The translations under genes and the position numbers were made by a program. The notes under the pieces are model-generated. The model made no database searches. It saw only the letters and a program-made list of their open reading frames with translations, and was not told the DNA's origin. 64,000 nucleotides of DNA, from positions 11,408,001-11,472,000 of the forward strand of contig OX388322.1 of the NCBI GenBank assembly GCA_947579605.1. Reading direction: 5' to 3'. Shown here in pieces: positions 23,001-31,600 of the stretch (positions are counted from its first letter, which is position 1; each line of letters opens with the position of its first letter). The DNA comes from Athripsodes cinereus (lineage: Eukaryota; Arthropoda; Insecta; Trichoptera; Leptoceridae).

Positions 23001-23229
23001 TCCTTGAATTGACCCGGCCTGTTAGGAGTAAGAACTGGATTGGGTCCCAAAGATGTTGGATGATGAGCAGAATTGGCTGTAGAGTTGTCCTTGCCGTCTG
23101 TCTTTGTAAGAGCTGGAGGGACCTGAGAACGGAGCCACCCCCCTCCTCCGTCTGTCTTGAAGCCAGGATTGTCAAAAGCAAATTCATCTTTGACATTCTC
23201 AGGGTCGTTCACCAATACCAGATTCTTAT
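12229..23229 (-). CDS. PDZ-domain scaffold protein with very long polar tail (four 3' exons)
   Basis: Four exons read right to left with agreeing phases: 23229-22985, 19745-19598, 17349-17141 and 17055-12229. Exons 2 and 3 together encode one PDZ domain: GLGFEVSGGMRDGIHVSSV as the carboxylate loop and first strands, PAAESGRIHPGDRINSI across the splice, and a last helix and strand ending ELRLEVE. The carboxylate loop is GLGF. Exon 1 encodes DEFAFDNPGFK, an NPxF-like motif often found in membrane-proximal tails. Exon 4 adds about 1,608 residues rich in Ser, Asn, Lys, Glu and Thr. The open product is about 1,810 residues, and 5' exons must lie further right, perhaps beyond the window. I infer a cortical or junctional scaffold, but I do not recognise the gene family. 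Confidence 0.8.
17141..17349 (-). CDS. PDZ gene exon 3: second half of the PDZ domain
   Basis: Acceptor ATTTTCAG ends at 17350; donor TAT|GTAAGT is at 17140-17139. It opens by completing a glycine codon begun in exon 2 and encodes GDRINSITISFRHMVYED, then AVAILSYASPYELRLEVE, the last helix and strand of a PDZ fold. After the domain come HILAHPKLRRVASHADASY. The exit phase is 0. Confidence 0.88.
17683..17745 (+). repeat. Short dispersed element with TAG tail, copy 2
   Basis: GTTAGTTCGCTAGCTACCCC and GGGGTATGTCGCGATGG match the 3' part of the 8466-8600 family. Only this part remains. It lies in the PDZ gene intron. Confidence 0.5.
17746..18340. other. AT-rich intron sequence, probable LINE 3' tail
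   Basis: Begins with (TTTA)n and TTTTCTCGAAGGGAACAAAC, which on the minus strand would be a LINE 3' end with an AATAAATAA tail. The rest is AT-rich with an ATAAGATAAGATAAG run near 17935. No frame is recognised, so the assignment to a LINE is tentative. Confidence 0.35.
18373..18921. mobile_element. PIF/Harbinger-like MITE, interrupted by a hAT MITE
   Basis: The left end CAGGGTTACTCTTGACAC and right end (reverse-complemented) CAAGATTACTCTTTACAC match the family at 19133-19336 and 35458-35668. Internal arms also pair (ATCTAAATACGATCTT with AAGATCGTATTTAGAT). A 338-bp hAT MITE plus its duplication splits it near the right end; without that insert it is about 200 bp. No clean target duplication remains. 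Confidence 0.7.
18566..18903. mobile_element. hAT MITE nested in the previous element
   Basis: The ends are CATGGGTGGCTAACC and (reverse-complemented) CAAGGGTGGCCAACC, with an exact 8-bp duplication GTGTAAAG at 18558-18565 and 18904-18911. The right half is strikingly GC-rich (GGCCCGCGGGCCGCGGG) compared with its surroundings. It has no coding capacity. Confidence 0.9.
19133..19336. mobile_element. PIF/Harbinger-like foldback MITE with CTG target duplication
   Basis: Starts CAGGGTTACTCTTGACA and ends in the inverse TGTCAAGAGTAGCCCTG, flanked by CTG at 19130-19132 and 19337-19339. Nearly the whole element is a hairpin: GATCTTGATCATACGACGCA on one arm faces its complement on the other, around a loop with GCGCTACCGCTAACGCGCGA. 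It lies in the PDZ gene intron between exons 2 and 3. Confidence 0.8.
19373..19484 (-). other. Candidate alternative exon or repeat remnant in PDZ intron
   Basis: On the minus strand, TTTAATTTCAG is followed by 112 bases open in one frame (EGFCQGESFRRTLSPSLERI, then CLKSMDDIGTAIPVTFM) and a GG|GTGAGG donor. Entry phase 0 and exit phase 1 equal those of exon 2 (19745-19598). Spliced after exon 2 instead, it would give a stop after about 27 codons. It may equally be a repeat fragment with chance splice sites. Confidence 0.3.
19598..19745 (-). CDS. PDZ gene exon 2: first half of the PDZ domain
   Basis: Acceptor TTTTCAG ends at 19746 and the donor is CCAG|GTAGCT. The 148 bases encode NTRGRSMVPLWSRDFTGLGF, EVSGGMRDGIHVSSV, then LRGGPAAESGRIHP and the first base of a glycine codon. 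GLGF is the textbook carboxylate-binding loop. The exon was chosen because it is the only frame that joins to exon 3 and completes a PDZ fold. Confidence 0.9.
19863..20190 (+). pseudogene. RTE-type LINE 3' end, degraded
   Basis: Encodes RQWSWLGHVLRMPND, the conserved segment near the C-terminus of RTE-like endonuclease-reverse transcriptases, then shows several stops (for example after MPND). It ends in GATGATGATGATGAC, an RTE-like simple-repeat tail. It is a 5'-truncated old copy in the PDZ gene intron. Confidence 0.7.
20191..20810. other. AT-rich intron sequence, nothing recognised
   Basis: No open frame, repeat unit or inverted repeat was noticed between the LINE end and the mariner MITE. 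Confidence 0.4.
20813..20995. mobile_element. Mariner-type MITE, 183 bp
   Basis: Perfect inverted repeats of nearly 40 bp beginning CACTGAGAAAAATACTAACG and ending in ACAGCGAATCA, with TA on both sides (20811-20812 and 20996-20997). Ends starting CACTG plus a TA duplication fit Tc1/mariner. The perfect arms suggest a young insertion. It lies in the intron between exons 1 and 2 of the PDZ gene. Confidence 0.88.
20998..22020. other. AT-rich intron sequence, nothing recognised
   Basis: No coding segment, known repeat or strong inverted repeat is visible before the palindrome array. Confidence 0.4.
22023..22600. repeat. 108-bp tandem array; each unit contains a 60-bp perfect palindrome
   Basis: Units repeat at 22031, 22139, 22247, 22355 and 22463, with a partial sixth at 22571. 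Each has two 29-bp perfectly complementary arms (CTATACTTGTAGGCATCTTC onward) separated by TC, plus shorter palindromes ACATACGTATGT and CGTACG. The copies look identical. Because the unit is 36 codons, both strands stay open for over 200 residues, which is a by-product and not evidence of coding. It lies in the intron between exons 1 and 2 of the PDZ gene. Confidence 0.95.
22985..23229 (-). CDS. PDZ gene exon 1 of those visible: NPxF-like segment
   Basis: Acceptor CTATTTCAG ends at 23230; the exon is read from phase 1 as KNLVLVNDPENVKDEFAFDN, PGFKTDGGGGWLRSQ and onward to QFKDDTYLE. I place the donor at GAG|GTGAAA because this leaves phase 0, exactly what exon 2 needs. If the donor is not used, the frame closes two codons later (TAA) and the exon would be terminal. 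DEFAFDNPGF looks like an NPxF-type endocytic or PTB-binding motif, a feature of cytoplasmic tails. Upstream exons were not found. Confidence 0.7.
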
Positions 23230-23935
23230 CTGAAATAGAAATTAAAAAAAAAAAATTAAATTAAGGTATATGCATTTATTAAAGAAATCTACTTAATAAT
23301 ACAATTGTTTTGTACCTAGATGATTTTATAAAATATCAACTGCAATATCTCATACTTCTGATATAAGCAAATACAATCCATAAAATGTATATAGGTAAGA
23401 TGCAAATGTAGATGTGGTTGTTTTTCAGTGGCGAAAAGAAAAGAAATAACAAAGCTCATGCTTATGATTTGATTACATTGTGCATTAAGACCGCATACCT
23501 ATCTATCTACATATATTATAAAATACAACTGTCTATGCATGTATAATATTAAGTTCACCAGTCAGTTGGCTGTAAAATGTAGAGAAATTGTTTTGCGACA
23601 TTAAGAATTAGGTTCGTTGCCATATATGGTACAGTCGCTCGCAGACATACGGTATCGAGAACGGGACGCCGAGTAGCTCTACAACTACAACCTATTGAAG
23701 TTACCTGGTGATGAAGTTTCGTGTCTCTTTTGAGTCAATGGGTCACCAAACCGGGCGCCATGCCCCAATGTTGAATTAATATCAACGCATTGCGAATGCG
23801 CATTGTAGGAAAGTCGATGTACCAGTACCTTGAGACAGTCACTTTATAAATTATGGATATTGCAGATTGGTGACAAAGATAACGTGCAATAACTTTTTAG
23901 GCTTTCAATGAATATGGTCAGTAATGTATTGTATA
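23230..23935. other. No gene recognised
   Basis: A mostly AT-rich stretch with a moderately GC-rich part near 23630-23780 (CCGGGCGCCATGCCCC). No repeat family or long frame was recognised. Confidence 0.4.
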
Positions 23936-24081
23936 GTGTACACCAGCAGTGTTACTCTGGATACTCGATCCCAATCACAAAATCGTAAAATTTCAAAATG
24001 GTACTCTTGAAATTCGACGCTAGCGCCGGATCGTATTGGAATCGAGTGTTGATTTGAAGAAGATGTGAAATCGTGTAAAAT

Positions 24082-24438
24082 TTGAAAATTGGTACTCTTG
24101 ACGTCGTTTTGACAGTAACTCGATTTCGTGGGATTGTGTTGAAATCGACTAACTGTCATTACATACACGATCGCAAGATAGTAACTATTTTGGAATCGAG
24201 AAGAAGTAATTTATTAAATTACTTTAAAAAATGGCTCGTTTGGCATTATTTTTTTATAAATTTGGAAAACCGGCATCAAGTTAATATTCGTCAGCGAAAG
24301 AATTTGCGTAGAATAGCAAGATATTCGCAAAATGTGTCTAGCATGAGTGGTGGGGAATTTGTAGTAAATCATAGAATATCAAAAGAAATGTTTCAGGAGT
24401 TGTGTTTCAGAATATCAAAAAATATGTTTCAAGAGTAA
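24082..24438 (+). pseudogene. Harbinger-like transposase N-terminal fragment
   Basis: 118-residue frame ending in NLRRIARYSQNVSSM, then SGGEFVVNHRISKEMFQELC, which resembles the start of PIF/Harbinger transposases (a basic segment, then a F..L/S.e.F..L helix). RISKNMFQE partly repeats RISKEMFQE just before the stop, suggesting a local duplication. No DDE motif follows in the next 400 bp. It is probably the remnant of the element's transposase; the call is by pattern only. Confidence 0.4.
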
Positions 24439-24838
24439 ATTATTTAGAATTCTTTGTAAGTTGTTTATGCAGCTCATGACTTACATAGGTATACAAGCCA
24501 GACATGCATGGAAGCTGTGGAATTCACATCATAGACGAATTGAAAGTACACGTTTCATGTATTCATCATTTGTGACATGTTCATACCATTTTACACCCAA
24601 AATCCTCCTAAGACATTAGTTTACAAAACTTAGTATCTATATATTATATGTATATATATTATCTATGTATATATTATAGAATATGTAAACTCTCAAGGTT
24701 TGTAAAAATAACAAAATTGTAATTGTGTATTACATAATAATTTTATTGATTATTATACTTGATAAAAAAAATACTATGTACAAAATAAAAACCATTAAGA
24801 CATCATGCTTAATAAACAAGTATTTTTCTATTCTAAAA

Positions 24839-25081
24839 CTATTTTCTACTGCATATTGTCTTTGCAATCTTCCTCAAGGCTGATGATACTTGAACAGACT
24901 CTGTACGAATGGCAGCACTCCTTTCATTTAAAGATTCGGCACACTGCCCCAATTTTTCAGCAGCTATTTTAAACGCAATCACCGCTAAGCACTCTGCTTT
25001 CACCCGTTTTTCTTCGATTAATACGAGTTGCTCTCGTTGTTCCAACCCCTGTGTTCTGGCGAGATGAGAATGTCTTGTTTG
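24839..25081 (-). pseudogene. Myb/SANT-type accessory protein, C-terminal fragment
   Basis: The minus-strand frame gives RHSHLARTQGLEQREQLVL, then IEEKRVKAECLAVIAFKIAA and AEKLGQCAESLNERSA before a stop at 24839. A charged helix after a DNA-binding domain is typical of the second gene of PIF/Harbinger elements. The SANT domain itself is not visible upstream, where a stop interrupts, so this is a remnant. Confidence 0.4.
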
Positions 25082-26286
25082 GTTGCGGAGACTTCTAACA
25101 GCTTGTACCTACAAGTGGGCTCCTACCGGCTTGTAGATGTGGGCTCTGCCTGCTTTGAATGCGTGGACTCCGTCCAGGCGCTGATGGAAAGAAAAAATAA
25201 ATATAACACTAGTTTTTTTTTTTATCAAAAACAACATTTTGAATTTAAAAAAGGACGCTAGGAGATTAATTGCTACAATTAAGATTAGTTAAAATATTAG
25301 TGTAACATGCAGTTGACTTGTTTTTTAATTTCAACACTAGTTCTACCTTTATTTACAAATCACCCTCGTGGAGTTCACATATAACTTTGTTTATAAGTTA
25401 ACAAATTAAAAAAATATACATATAGATTCATTTTTATATTAAAATTAATCAGCAACTAAAATAATACTTACGTTTTTGATAATTATAACCAAATATATTC
25501 AAACAAACAACGCAACACTGAAATGCATAAACGTCAGAATTGATATTTGAAATGAATGTTCCATTTACAGAAAAAAAATAATCCTAAAATATTATCGCTA
25601 CGTCAAATTATTATATTTGTTAAGTAGGACAATTATTAGTAAATGTATTTGACTTTTTTATGTTTCAAAAATAAATATATATACCACTCTCGGATCTCAA
25701 GTTTACTTCCTTACAGTTTCTTGTAGTCTACATACAAACGCGACATATAAACAATTATTTATTCCTTATTTGCAGCGAAAATATTTTTGAAATTGCAATA
25801 ACAAACTCGATACGAACACGATCCCGCGCTTTGGAACGCCAATCTCAATACGATTTCGATCGCGCGGGATTGGGTTCAAGAGTACGGTTTTGAAGTTGAA
25901 ATTGAGATTGAGATTGGAATCGTGTTGGCATTGGATTAGGATCGAATCGAGTGTCAAGAGTAGCACTGCAGGGCTTCTTAAACTGTGGGTCGCAACCCCC
26001 AGGGGGGTCGCGAGACTACTGAAAGGGGGTAAATAGTTTTATGTCATTCTATTTATTGTGTTTTATTACGACCGATATCCCGTCAACGTTTCCAATTATA
26101 TATATGTGAAATGAATGGGTACGTATTCTTTAATCCTTATTTTATTTACATTGTAAAATAGTGCGATATTACATCTACATCTACGGTTAATATATATTTC
26201 ATTATATGGAGGAGGGGGTCGTTTAAAATTTCCTAAGCTTGAAGGGGGTCGCTATATAAAAAAGTTTAAGAAGCCCTGGTGTACAC

Positions 26287-28464
26287 CCTAAAAACTACAA
26301 ACTAAAATAGGAGGAGGAATAATGAAAAGACACATATACCTATCACATAGGTATCACTGGTAGATTGCCAAAATAAAAACAAAATTTCATCACTCTAGAA
26401 AAGAAAACGGAATTTTTATGAAAAAAAAATAAAAATCCTGTACTTATTTATTTTAGAATAAATCTAAGAATGTTAAAGATATTATAGATTTTTGATGATC
26501 AATTTAACTATTCAACATATACTTCATTAGTTTCTCTTTTTTACATACTTAGTAAAAATAGCATGTTATATTTGTACAATGTATTTGAGGATAACATGGA
26601 TTTTGCAAATCAACAATATTGTCATTAATTTTTAAGTTTTGTTACGCTTTTGGAAAATTGTTATTTCAAGTAATTATGAGTAATAATCGACGGTTAAATA
26701 GTAATTTAGTTGTACTTGGGCAAATTAATTAAATAGATTGTTATTAACAAGTGATTAATAATTCACTTGGATATTGAGGCGAGTGCGTGTATGAAGGAAT
26801 AATGAGATACAATGTGTAAACAAATATGGTAAACACACTAATTATTATATTATGTGCAATTGTTTTGGATACTAATTTGGATGATATAACAGTTATTAAA
26901 TTATAAAACAATAGCTCGTGTCAATGATATCATATTTTAATGATGTCCACTATAGTTTGTTATTGAGCCATTCGTCTGTCGTCCATTTTCGCCGATTCGC
27001 GGTCAAGGATTGTATGGTAAATCATTTTAGTGTACATAAGTACCTACACCTTGAAATGTGGAATGAATATTTTTTACAAAGGTGGAATAAGTGTGTCACA
27101 TTATAATAATATACAATTCAATCAATACTATGTCGGTACATAGACTATCATACAATAATACATTCAATTCCTACTTAGTGAGTGTTCTGCAAATATATAT
27201 AAATCATAGTAAATAATTTCAGTTGTCTGAATATATGTACACTGTATCAATCTATTTACTACATGCAAGTGTAAAGTACCTATAAGTATTATTATTTTAT
27301 TGTGATAGTAGAAAATAAAAATTATGGAAATGTTCCCTCCATTCTCACACCGTGAAGTCCCCAGAATAGAAAAGGCCCCTCGCTCTTTTCTTCATAAGTT
27401 TTCGCATTATATTAAATACCTACATAAGTCAGATATTATCAATGCTTTATAACTAAGATTTTTAAAGTTTTATCGATGAGGAATGGCATTTGTTTTGAAT
27501 GTTCTAATATTTGAATGATGAGGACAACTTGTAACTATGTTCATATGGAGTGGATTCAATGAATACTTCGTTTCTGTGAGATGTCATGGACAAAGAAAGA
27601 CAAGTATACTTTACATAAAAAATAATTTTACTTCTAAATAGGCATATTATAAATAGAGCAATTAGTTATTCAGTCTTGTTTGATAATTTCGTAAATCGGA
27701 CTTATAAAAAAGGAAGGTAATATAATAGTTAAAGAAAACGTCTGAAAAGGAAAATAATGTCAGCTGTACGAATGAAGTAAGAAAATATCTGTAGGTACGT
27801 TAGTATGTATGTATCAGTATTAAGAAAACATTATTAATAAATCGTGTAACTTATATCTAAACCGTGAATGATGAGTATAAGTAATGTATGTAGTGCGTGT
27901 ATATATACTGTATAGGTAGGTATTATGACAATATTATAGAGTTCTAATGAAATGAGTATAGTAGTTTATCTATTGCAGATGTCTGCTACATTTAATTCTA
28001 CCTTTATGGAAACTTCCTGCACATTACTTTACCAAAAGGTCACATTTCCTTTGAAACCATAACACAATGTAATAATAAGTACCTAGTGTGGCAATACTAT
28101 GTAGTAAATGTCTTGTCTACTTTCCTTCAGAATACATATACTGGTTTTCTGTTTTCACACTACGCTCAGTTTATAATAATTTCCTACAATCAGTTTCACA
28201 CCGCATGTTATTGATATTTTAGTTAATATGTTTTACGCAAGTGAAGATTTTGTTTTGTTTGAAATAAAAATATAATTTGTTGTTAATTGGAAACTATACG
28301 CAGTTGTTGGTATAGTGGCAACCAAATACAAAGAAGTGTTGGAAGGTATCAATAAAGATCGCTAGAGGGAAGTGGATGCGGCACGCTATATCCAAAGATA
28401 GATCCAATATGGATGAAAAAGTATTTGACATAGGGGAAACTAAGGAAAGTTATGAAATTACTGA
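26287..28464. other. 2.2 kb AT-rich stretch, no gene recognised
   Basis: Contains many short TACCTA/TAGGTA motifs and simple AT runs. I see no exon, element end or tandem array. Confidence 0.45.
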
Positions 28465-28610
28465 CAGGGCGAATATATATGAGTAACGACATAATAGTAA
28501 AGTGAGCGACCACTTATACAGTTTGTGCGACCATAATTTATAACTATTTATGTGAAAGCATTGTGGCGAATGAACAAAATGAAAATTATGTTAGGCAGAA
28601 TTTTATTAAA
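28465..28610 (+). repeat. Partial copy of the SINE-core dispersed repeat
   Basis: GAGTAACGACATAATAGTAAAGTGAGCGACC, shown here only as its motifs GAGTAACGAC and GTGAGCGACCACTTATACAG, then GTTTGTGCGACC and AGCATTGTGGCGA, matches the first 120 bp of 4115-4665. The SINE-like core is absent. Confidence 0.5.
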
Positions 28611-29200
28611 TAGCAAAAAGACAGAATCACGGGTATAGGAAATATGAACTGTATGTTTATTACTGTGCTATGTATGCTGCTATGGTTTAGAGAGATAGGA
28701 AATACTAGTACTATTGAGTTGGAAAATCGCTGAATAATATCACTGATGGTTGAGGAAAATAATCGAAGGCGTGTTGTGCTTACAGCATATTATATTGACA
28801 TTCGTTTTACCTATTGTATTATTATATAGATAGGTTTATATGGCATGAATTCTTGGCTAATGGTTTGTATGGTGAAGGTAATACAATAACTTTTAATGGC
28901 AAATGAAATAGGTTGCACTTGTTGACACCTTTCAGTCTGAAAATCGATTCCAGTGACCCATTTATATAACACCAACAGTTAATAATAAAAAATACTACGA
29001 GTTATTGTTAACAAACAAAATTACGATGGAGAAGAAAGTTTTAATTAAAGATGAAATATTATCATCTTCTCATTAACACATTTATTCTGAATGATTTCTC
29101 TAAAACCACAAATACAATCAATAATAATATATTTTACATTATACATATCATAATTTATTGATGATATATAATATATATATGAGGTGAAGGTTTTACTCCA
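28611..29200. other. AT-rich, no gene recognised
   Basis: Nothing coding or repetitive was noticed; an AT run lies near 29165-29180. Confidence 0.4.
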
Positions 29201-29204
29201 TTTC

Positions 29205-29335
29205 ACTGCGTACAGTCGGGCAGAGACTTGGCTCTTGCCTTTGCATGTGGGACGAGACACGGCCCGTCACCGGAACATGCAGATTGGATTTGCAGAATAG
29301 GTGTTGTGTTTCTGCATCTCCTGCGTAAAATCAAG
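29205..29335. other. Isolated GC-rich island, possible exon
   Basis: About 130 bp of balanced composition in AT-rich DNA. On the minus strand it follows a TTTTACGCAG-type acceptor near 29325 and stays open in one frame for about 40 codons (SACSGDGPCLVPHAKARAKS). No match to a family was recognised. It may be a missing 5' exon of the PDZ gene, a non-coding exon or an old repeat. Confidence 0.25.
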
Positions 29336-29504
29336 TGATCTTTCATTAATGGAATGCATGTTGCACATGCATTTCCGATGAAAATTTGATCACACAGTCA
29401 TTCATAATATATATATATATATACAATTATTCATCTGTTGCAGGCAGTTAACGAAAACAATTATCAGATTTAATTCATAGATTAGAATAGAAAATCAATA
29501 AATA

Positions 29505-30801
29505 AAGGGTTTTTCAACAAGGACTTTGTTTTTTAAAACGAAATAAAACAAAAAAAAATTGATGAAGATGATTAAAATTTTTATTGAATTACAAAGAGAA
29601 AAGTTTGGCAATTATGCATGAAAAATGATATCTGACAAATGTCCACCACGAGCACGCTGACAGATGTCGATTCTTTCATCAAAGTTTTTAATCACTTTTT
29701 GGCAAAATGGCGGGACTATTTCGCTAATCACATCACGGATTTTGAGTTTTAAGGCTGCAATCGATTCGATTGGCTCCGTATAGACTCTGTCCTTAACATA
29801 GCCCCACAAAAAATAATCCAGTGGCGTTAAATCACACGATCTGGCTGGCCACTTAACAGCTGAGTTTCGTGAAATCATGCGATCGGGAAATTTGGTTTGC
29901 AATAAATTGATCGTTTCATTGGCTGTGTGACATGTGGCACCGTCCTGTTGAAACCACATGTCAGTGATATCCACGTCATCAATAATAGGCCAAAATTGAG
30001 TTGTCAACATCTTGCGATAGCGTGATCCATTGACCGTTACCGCATTTCCAGTCTCATCTTCGAAAAAAAACGGCCCAATCACGCCTCCAGACCACATAGC
30101 GCACCATACAGTGACACGCTGAGCATGCAACGGCTTCTCAATAATTGCTCTAGGATTTTCAGAAGCCCAAATGCGGCAATTTTGCTTGTTGACGTACCCT
30201 GACAAGTGAAAATGGGCTTCGTCTGAAAAAATGATTTTTTCAGAAAAACCAGCGGGTTGTTCCTGAATGAATTGAGCGAATCTACGGCGATTTGAATGGT
30301 CGTTCGGCTTCAATTCCTGCACCAGTTGAACCTTGTAAGGCTTCAAAGCCAAATCCTTACGCAAAATTCGCCATGTGGTGGTTTTGGATAACCCCAATTG
30401 TCGAGAACGTCGAGGAATTGACAAATTTGGATCTGCTTCAACACTGTGGCTCACGGCTGCGATGTTTTCAGTTGAACGAGCCGGTCGTACACGCGTTGGT
30501 GTTAACACATTTTGTATCGAGCCTGTCGACTCAAATTTAGCGACCAAATTCTTAATAGCGGTCTCAGAAGGACGATTATGTTGTCCGAAAATATCACGAA
30601 TTTGACGAAATGTCACTTTAGCAGAACCACCATTTTCATAATGGATTTTAATTATTTTAATGCGATTTTCAAGCGAAATTGAATTCATTGCAACAATTGC
30701 CAATGCATCCACTACGAATACGTCAAAAAATTAAATGTCAAAACTATCATGTTGCTGGTGTTGCCACAATTAAAAAACAAAGTTCTTGTTGAACAACCCT
30801 A
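29505..30801 (-). mobile_element. Mariner element (DD41D type), apparently intact
   Basis: About 1.3 kb with inverted ends: AGGGTTTTTCAACAAGGACT (left) and AGGGTTGTTCAACAAGAACT (right, reverse-complemented), both running on into TTTGTTTTTTAA. TA lies at each side (29503-29504 and 30802-30803), though the outermost base is uncertain. It contains one full-length transposase frame on the minus strand. The TIRs differ at only two positions, so the insertion is recent. Confidence 0.9.
29612..30712 (-). CDS. Mariner-family transposase, DD41D
   Basis: Cut-and-paste transposase of 366 residues, uninterrupted. The N-terminal half has two helix-turn-helix units (about residues 12-65 and 95-120, with GLSKTTTWRILRKDL as the second). 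Catalytic aspartates: D164 in IIFSDEAHFHLSG, D257 in WFQQDGATCHT and D299 in DLTPLDYFLWGYVK, with 41 residues between the last two, the spacing of the rosa/DD41D group. The WVPHEL-type linker of classical mariners is replaced by other sequence. ATG at 30712 is the first; MNSISLENR at 30688 is an equally good start by family pattern. Ends come 107 and 89 bp outside the frame. Confidence 0.93.
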   Translation of the reverse strand: MDALAIVAMNSISLENRIKIIKIHYENGGSAKVTFRQIRDIFGQHNRPSETAIKNLVAKFESTGSIQNVLTPTRVRPARSTENIAAVSHSVEADPNLSIPRRSRQLGLSKTTTWRILRKDLALKPYKVQLVQELKPNDHSNRRRFAQFIQEQPAGFSEKIIFSDEAHFHLSGYVNKQNCRIWASENPRAIIEKPLHAQRVTVWCAMWSGGVIGPFFFEDETGNAVTVNGSRYRKMLTTQFWPIIDDVDITDMWFQQDGATCHTANETINLLQTKFPDRMISRNSAVKWPARSCDLTPLDYFLWGYVKDRVYTEPIESIAALKLKIRDVISEIVPPFCQKVIKNFDERIDICQRARGGHLSDIIFHA

Positions 30802-30981
30802 TATTTTCGTCACTAATAAACTATGAATAAGATGTATGTCATACATATAGACCGGGCTCCAGAGGGAGTTGAGTGTGCAAAATATGAGGACCGAGTTCCA
30901 TAAATGCAGTTTGGTGGAGAATAGCTCAGATAATAATAATATGGATCTTGCCGGATCATTTTATGGTCCAATTTTTTTTAG

Positions 30982-30998
30982 CCCCCCCCCCCCCCCCC
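30982..30998. repeat. Run of 17 C
   Basis: Seventeen consecutive C after a T-rich stretch. Such tracts are prone to sequencing error, so the exact length is uncertain. Confidence 0.9.
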
Positions 30999-31049
30999 TT
31001 CAAATTTGTATGAAAATCGATGGAGTACATACTATAAAATAATTTTATT

Positions 31050-31150
31050 GACAATACTGCTATCCCATCACGGCATATTCCACAAGTGAGGTAGCCAGCT
31101 GACTAACCAAATGCAATAAACATGCAAGCTGCCCTCTTCGTGCCAAAAAA
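31050..31150 (-). repeat. Short dispersed element with TAG-type tail, copy 3
   Basis: Reverse of the 8466-8600 family: CTATCCCATCACGGCATATT, CCACAAGTGAGGTAGCCAGC, and CTCTTCGTGCC at the far end. The tail is not preserved. Confidence 0.55.
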
Positions 31151-31234
31151 ATTGAAAAACATTGATCCATATAAGTGTTTGTACTAAGTGCTCATAACAA
31201 ATGTAAGGTATCTGATGTGCAGATCATTTCTCCA

Positions 31235-31600
31235 GGATATACTTTATCCATGTATGCACAACTGTTAGAGGGGACATGGAGAATACAGATAATGCCCACA
31301 GAGTGGAATGAAGGAAATATATGCCCCCTCCATAAGAAAGGGGATCAACTACTTGGTGGTAATTATAGAGCATAACTCTCTTAAACACATCATATAAGGT
31401 GCTCTCATCCATTTTATTCAGAACATTGGAACCTTTGATGGAAAAAAGTCTTGAACTACATCATGGAGGCTTCCAACGTTGAAGATCATGTATTTATCAG
31501 ATAAACACACTGCGTTAGATCCTGCAGAACACAGTTGAAGCAAGGTATCTGACGTACAGGTCACTTCTTCAAGTAATATTTCATCCATTTATGTAACTAT
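31235..31600 (+). pseudogene. LINE reverse-transcriptase fragment
   Basis: IQIMPTEWNEGNICPLHKKG followed by DQLLGGNYRA is the start of a Jockey/R1-type RT domain (iP..W..g...PlhKKGd....NYR). After a frameshift near 31373, ITLLNTSYKVLSSILF continues in another frame. Both ends are missing. Confidence 0.75.

Larger units (their letters stand above)
23947..25968. mobile_element. PIF/Harbinger-like element, 2.0 kb, with CAG target duplication
   Basis: The ends are CAGTGTTACTCTGG and (reverse-complemented) CAGTGCTACTCTTG, flanked by CAG at 23944-23946 and 25969-25971. The subterminal parts have many CGATTCCAATC-type motifs in both directions. Inside lie an HTH/transposase-like N-terminal frame (plus) and a Myb/SANT-type accessory frame end (minus), the two-gene layout of PIF/Harbinger. 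The catalytic part is missing, so it is a deletion derivative. It shares its TIR style (TTACTCTTG) and CWG duplication with the MITEs at 19133 and 35458. Confidence 0.7.
23944..26278. mobile_element. hAT MITE split by a Harbinger-like element
   Basis: An exact 8-bp duplication GTGTACAC flanks 23944-26278 (at 23936-23943 and 26279-26286). The right part, 25969-26278, is a 310-bp MITE whose ends are CAGGGCTTCTTAAACT and its inverse; it holds GC-rich CCCCCAGGGGGG. Its left duplication is separated from it by the 23947-25968 element. The MITE was therefore hit after its first three bases (CAG). Confidence 0.85.

Noticed and set aside
22976..23215. Exon 23229-22985 as a stand-alone or terminal gene ending in LEVK
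   Set aside because: A TTG would have to serve as start, there is a clean acceptor upstream, and splicing at GAG|GTGAAA gives exactly the phase needed by the PDZ exon. The terminal reading remains possible but less likely.
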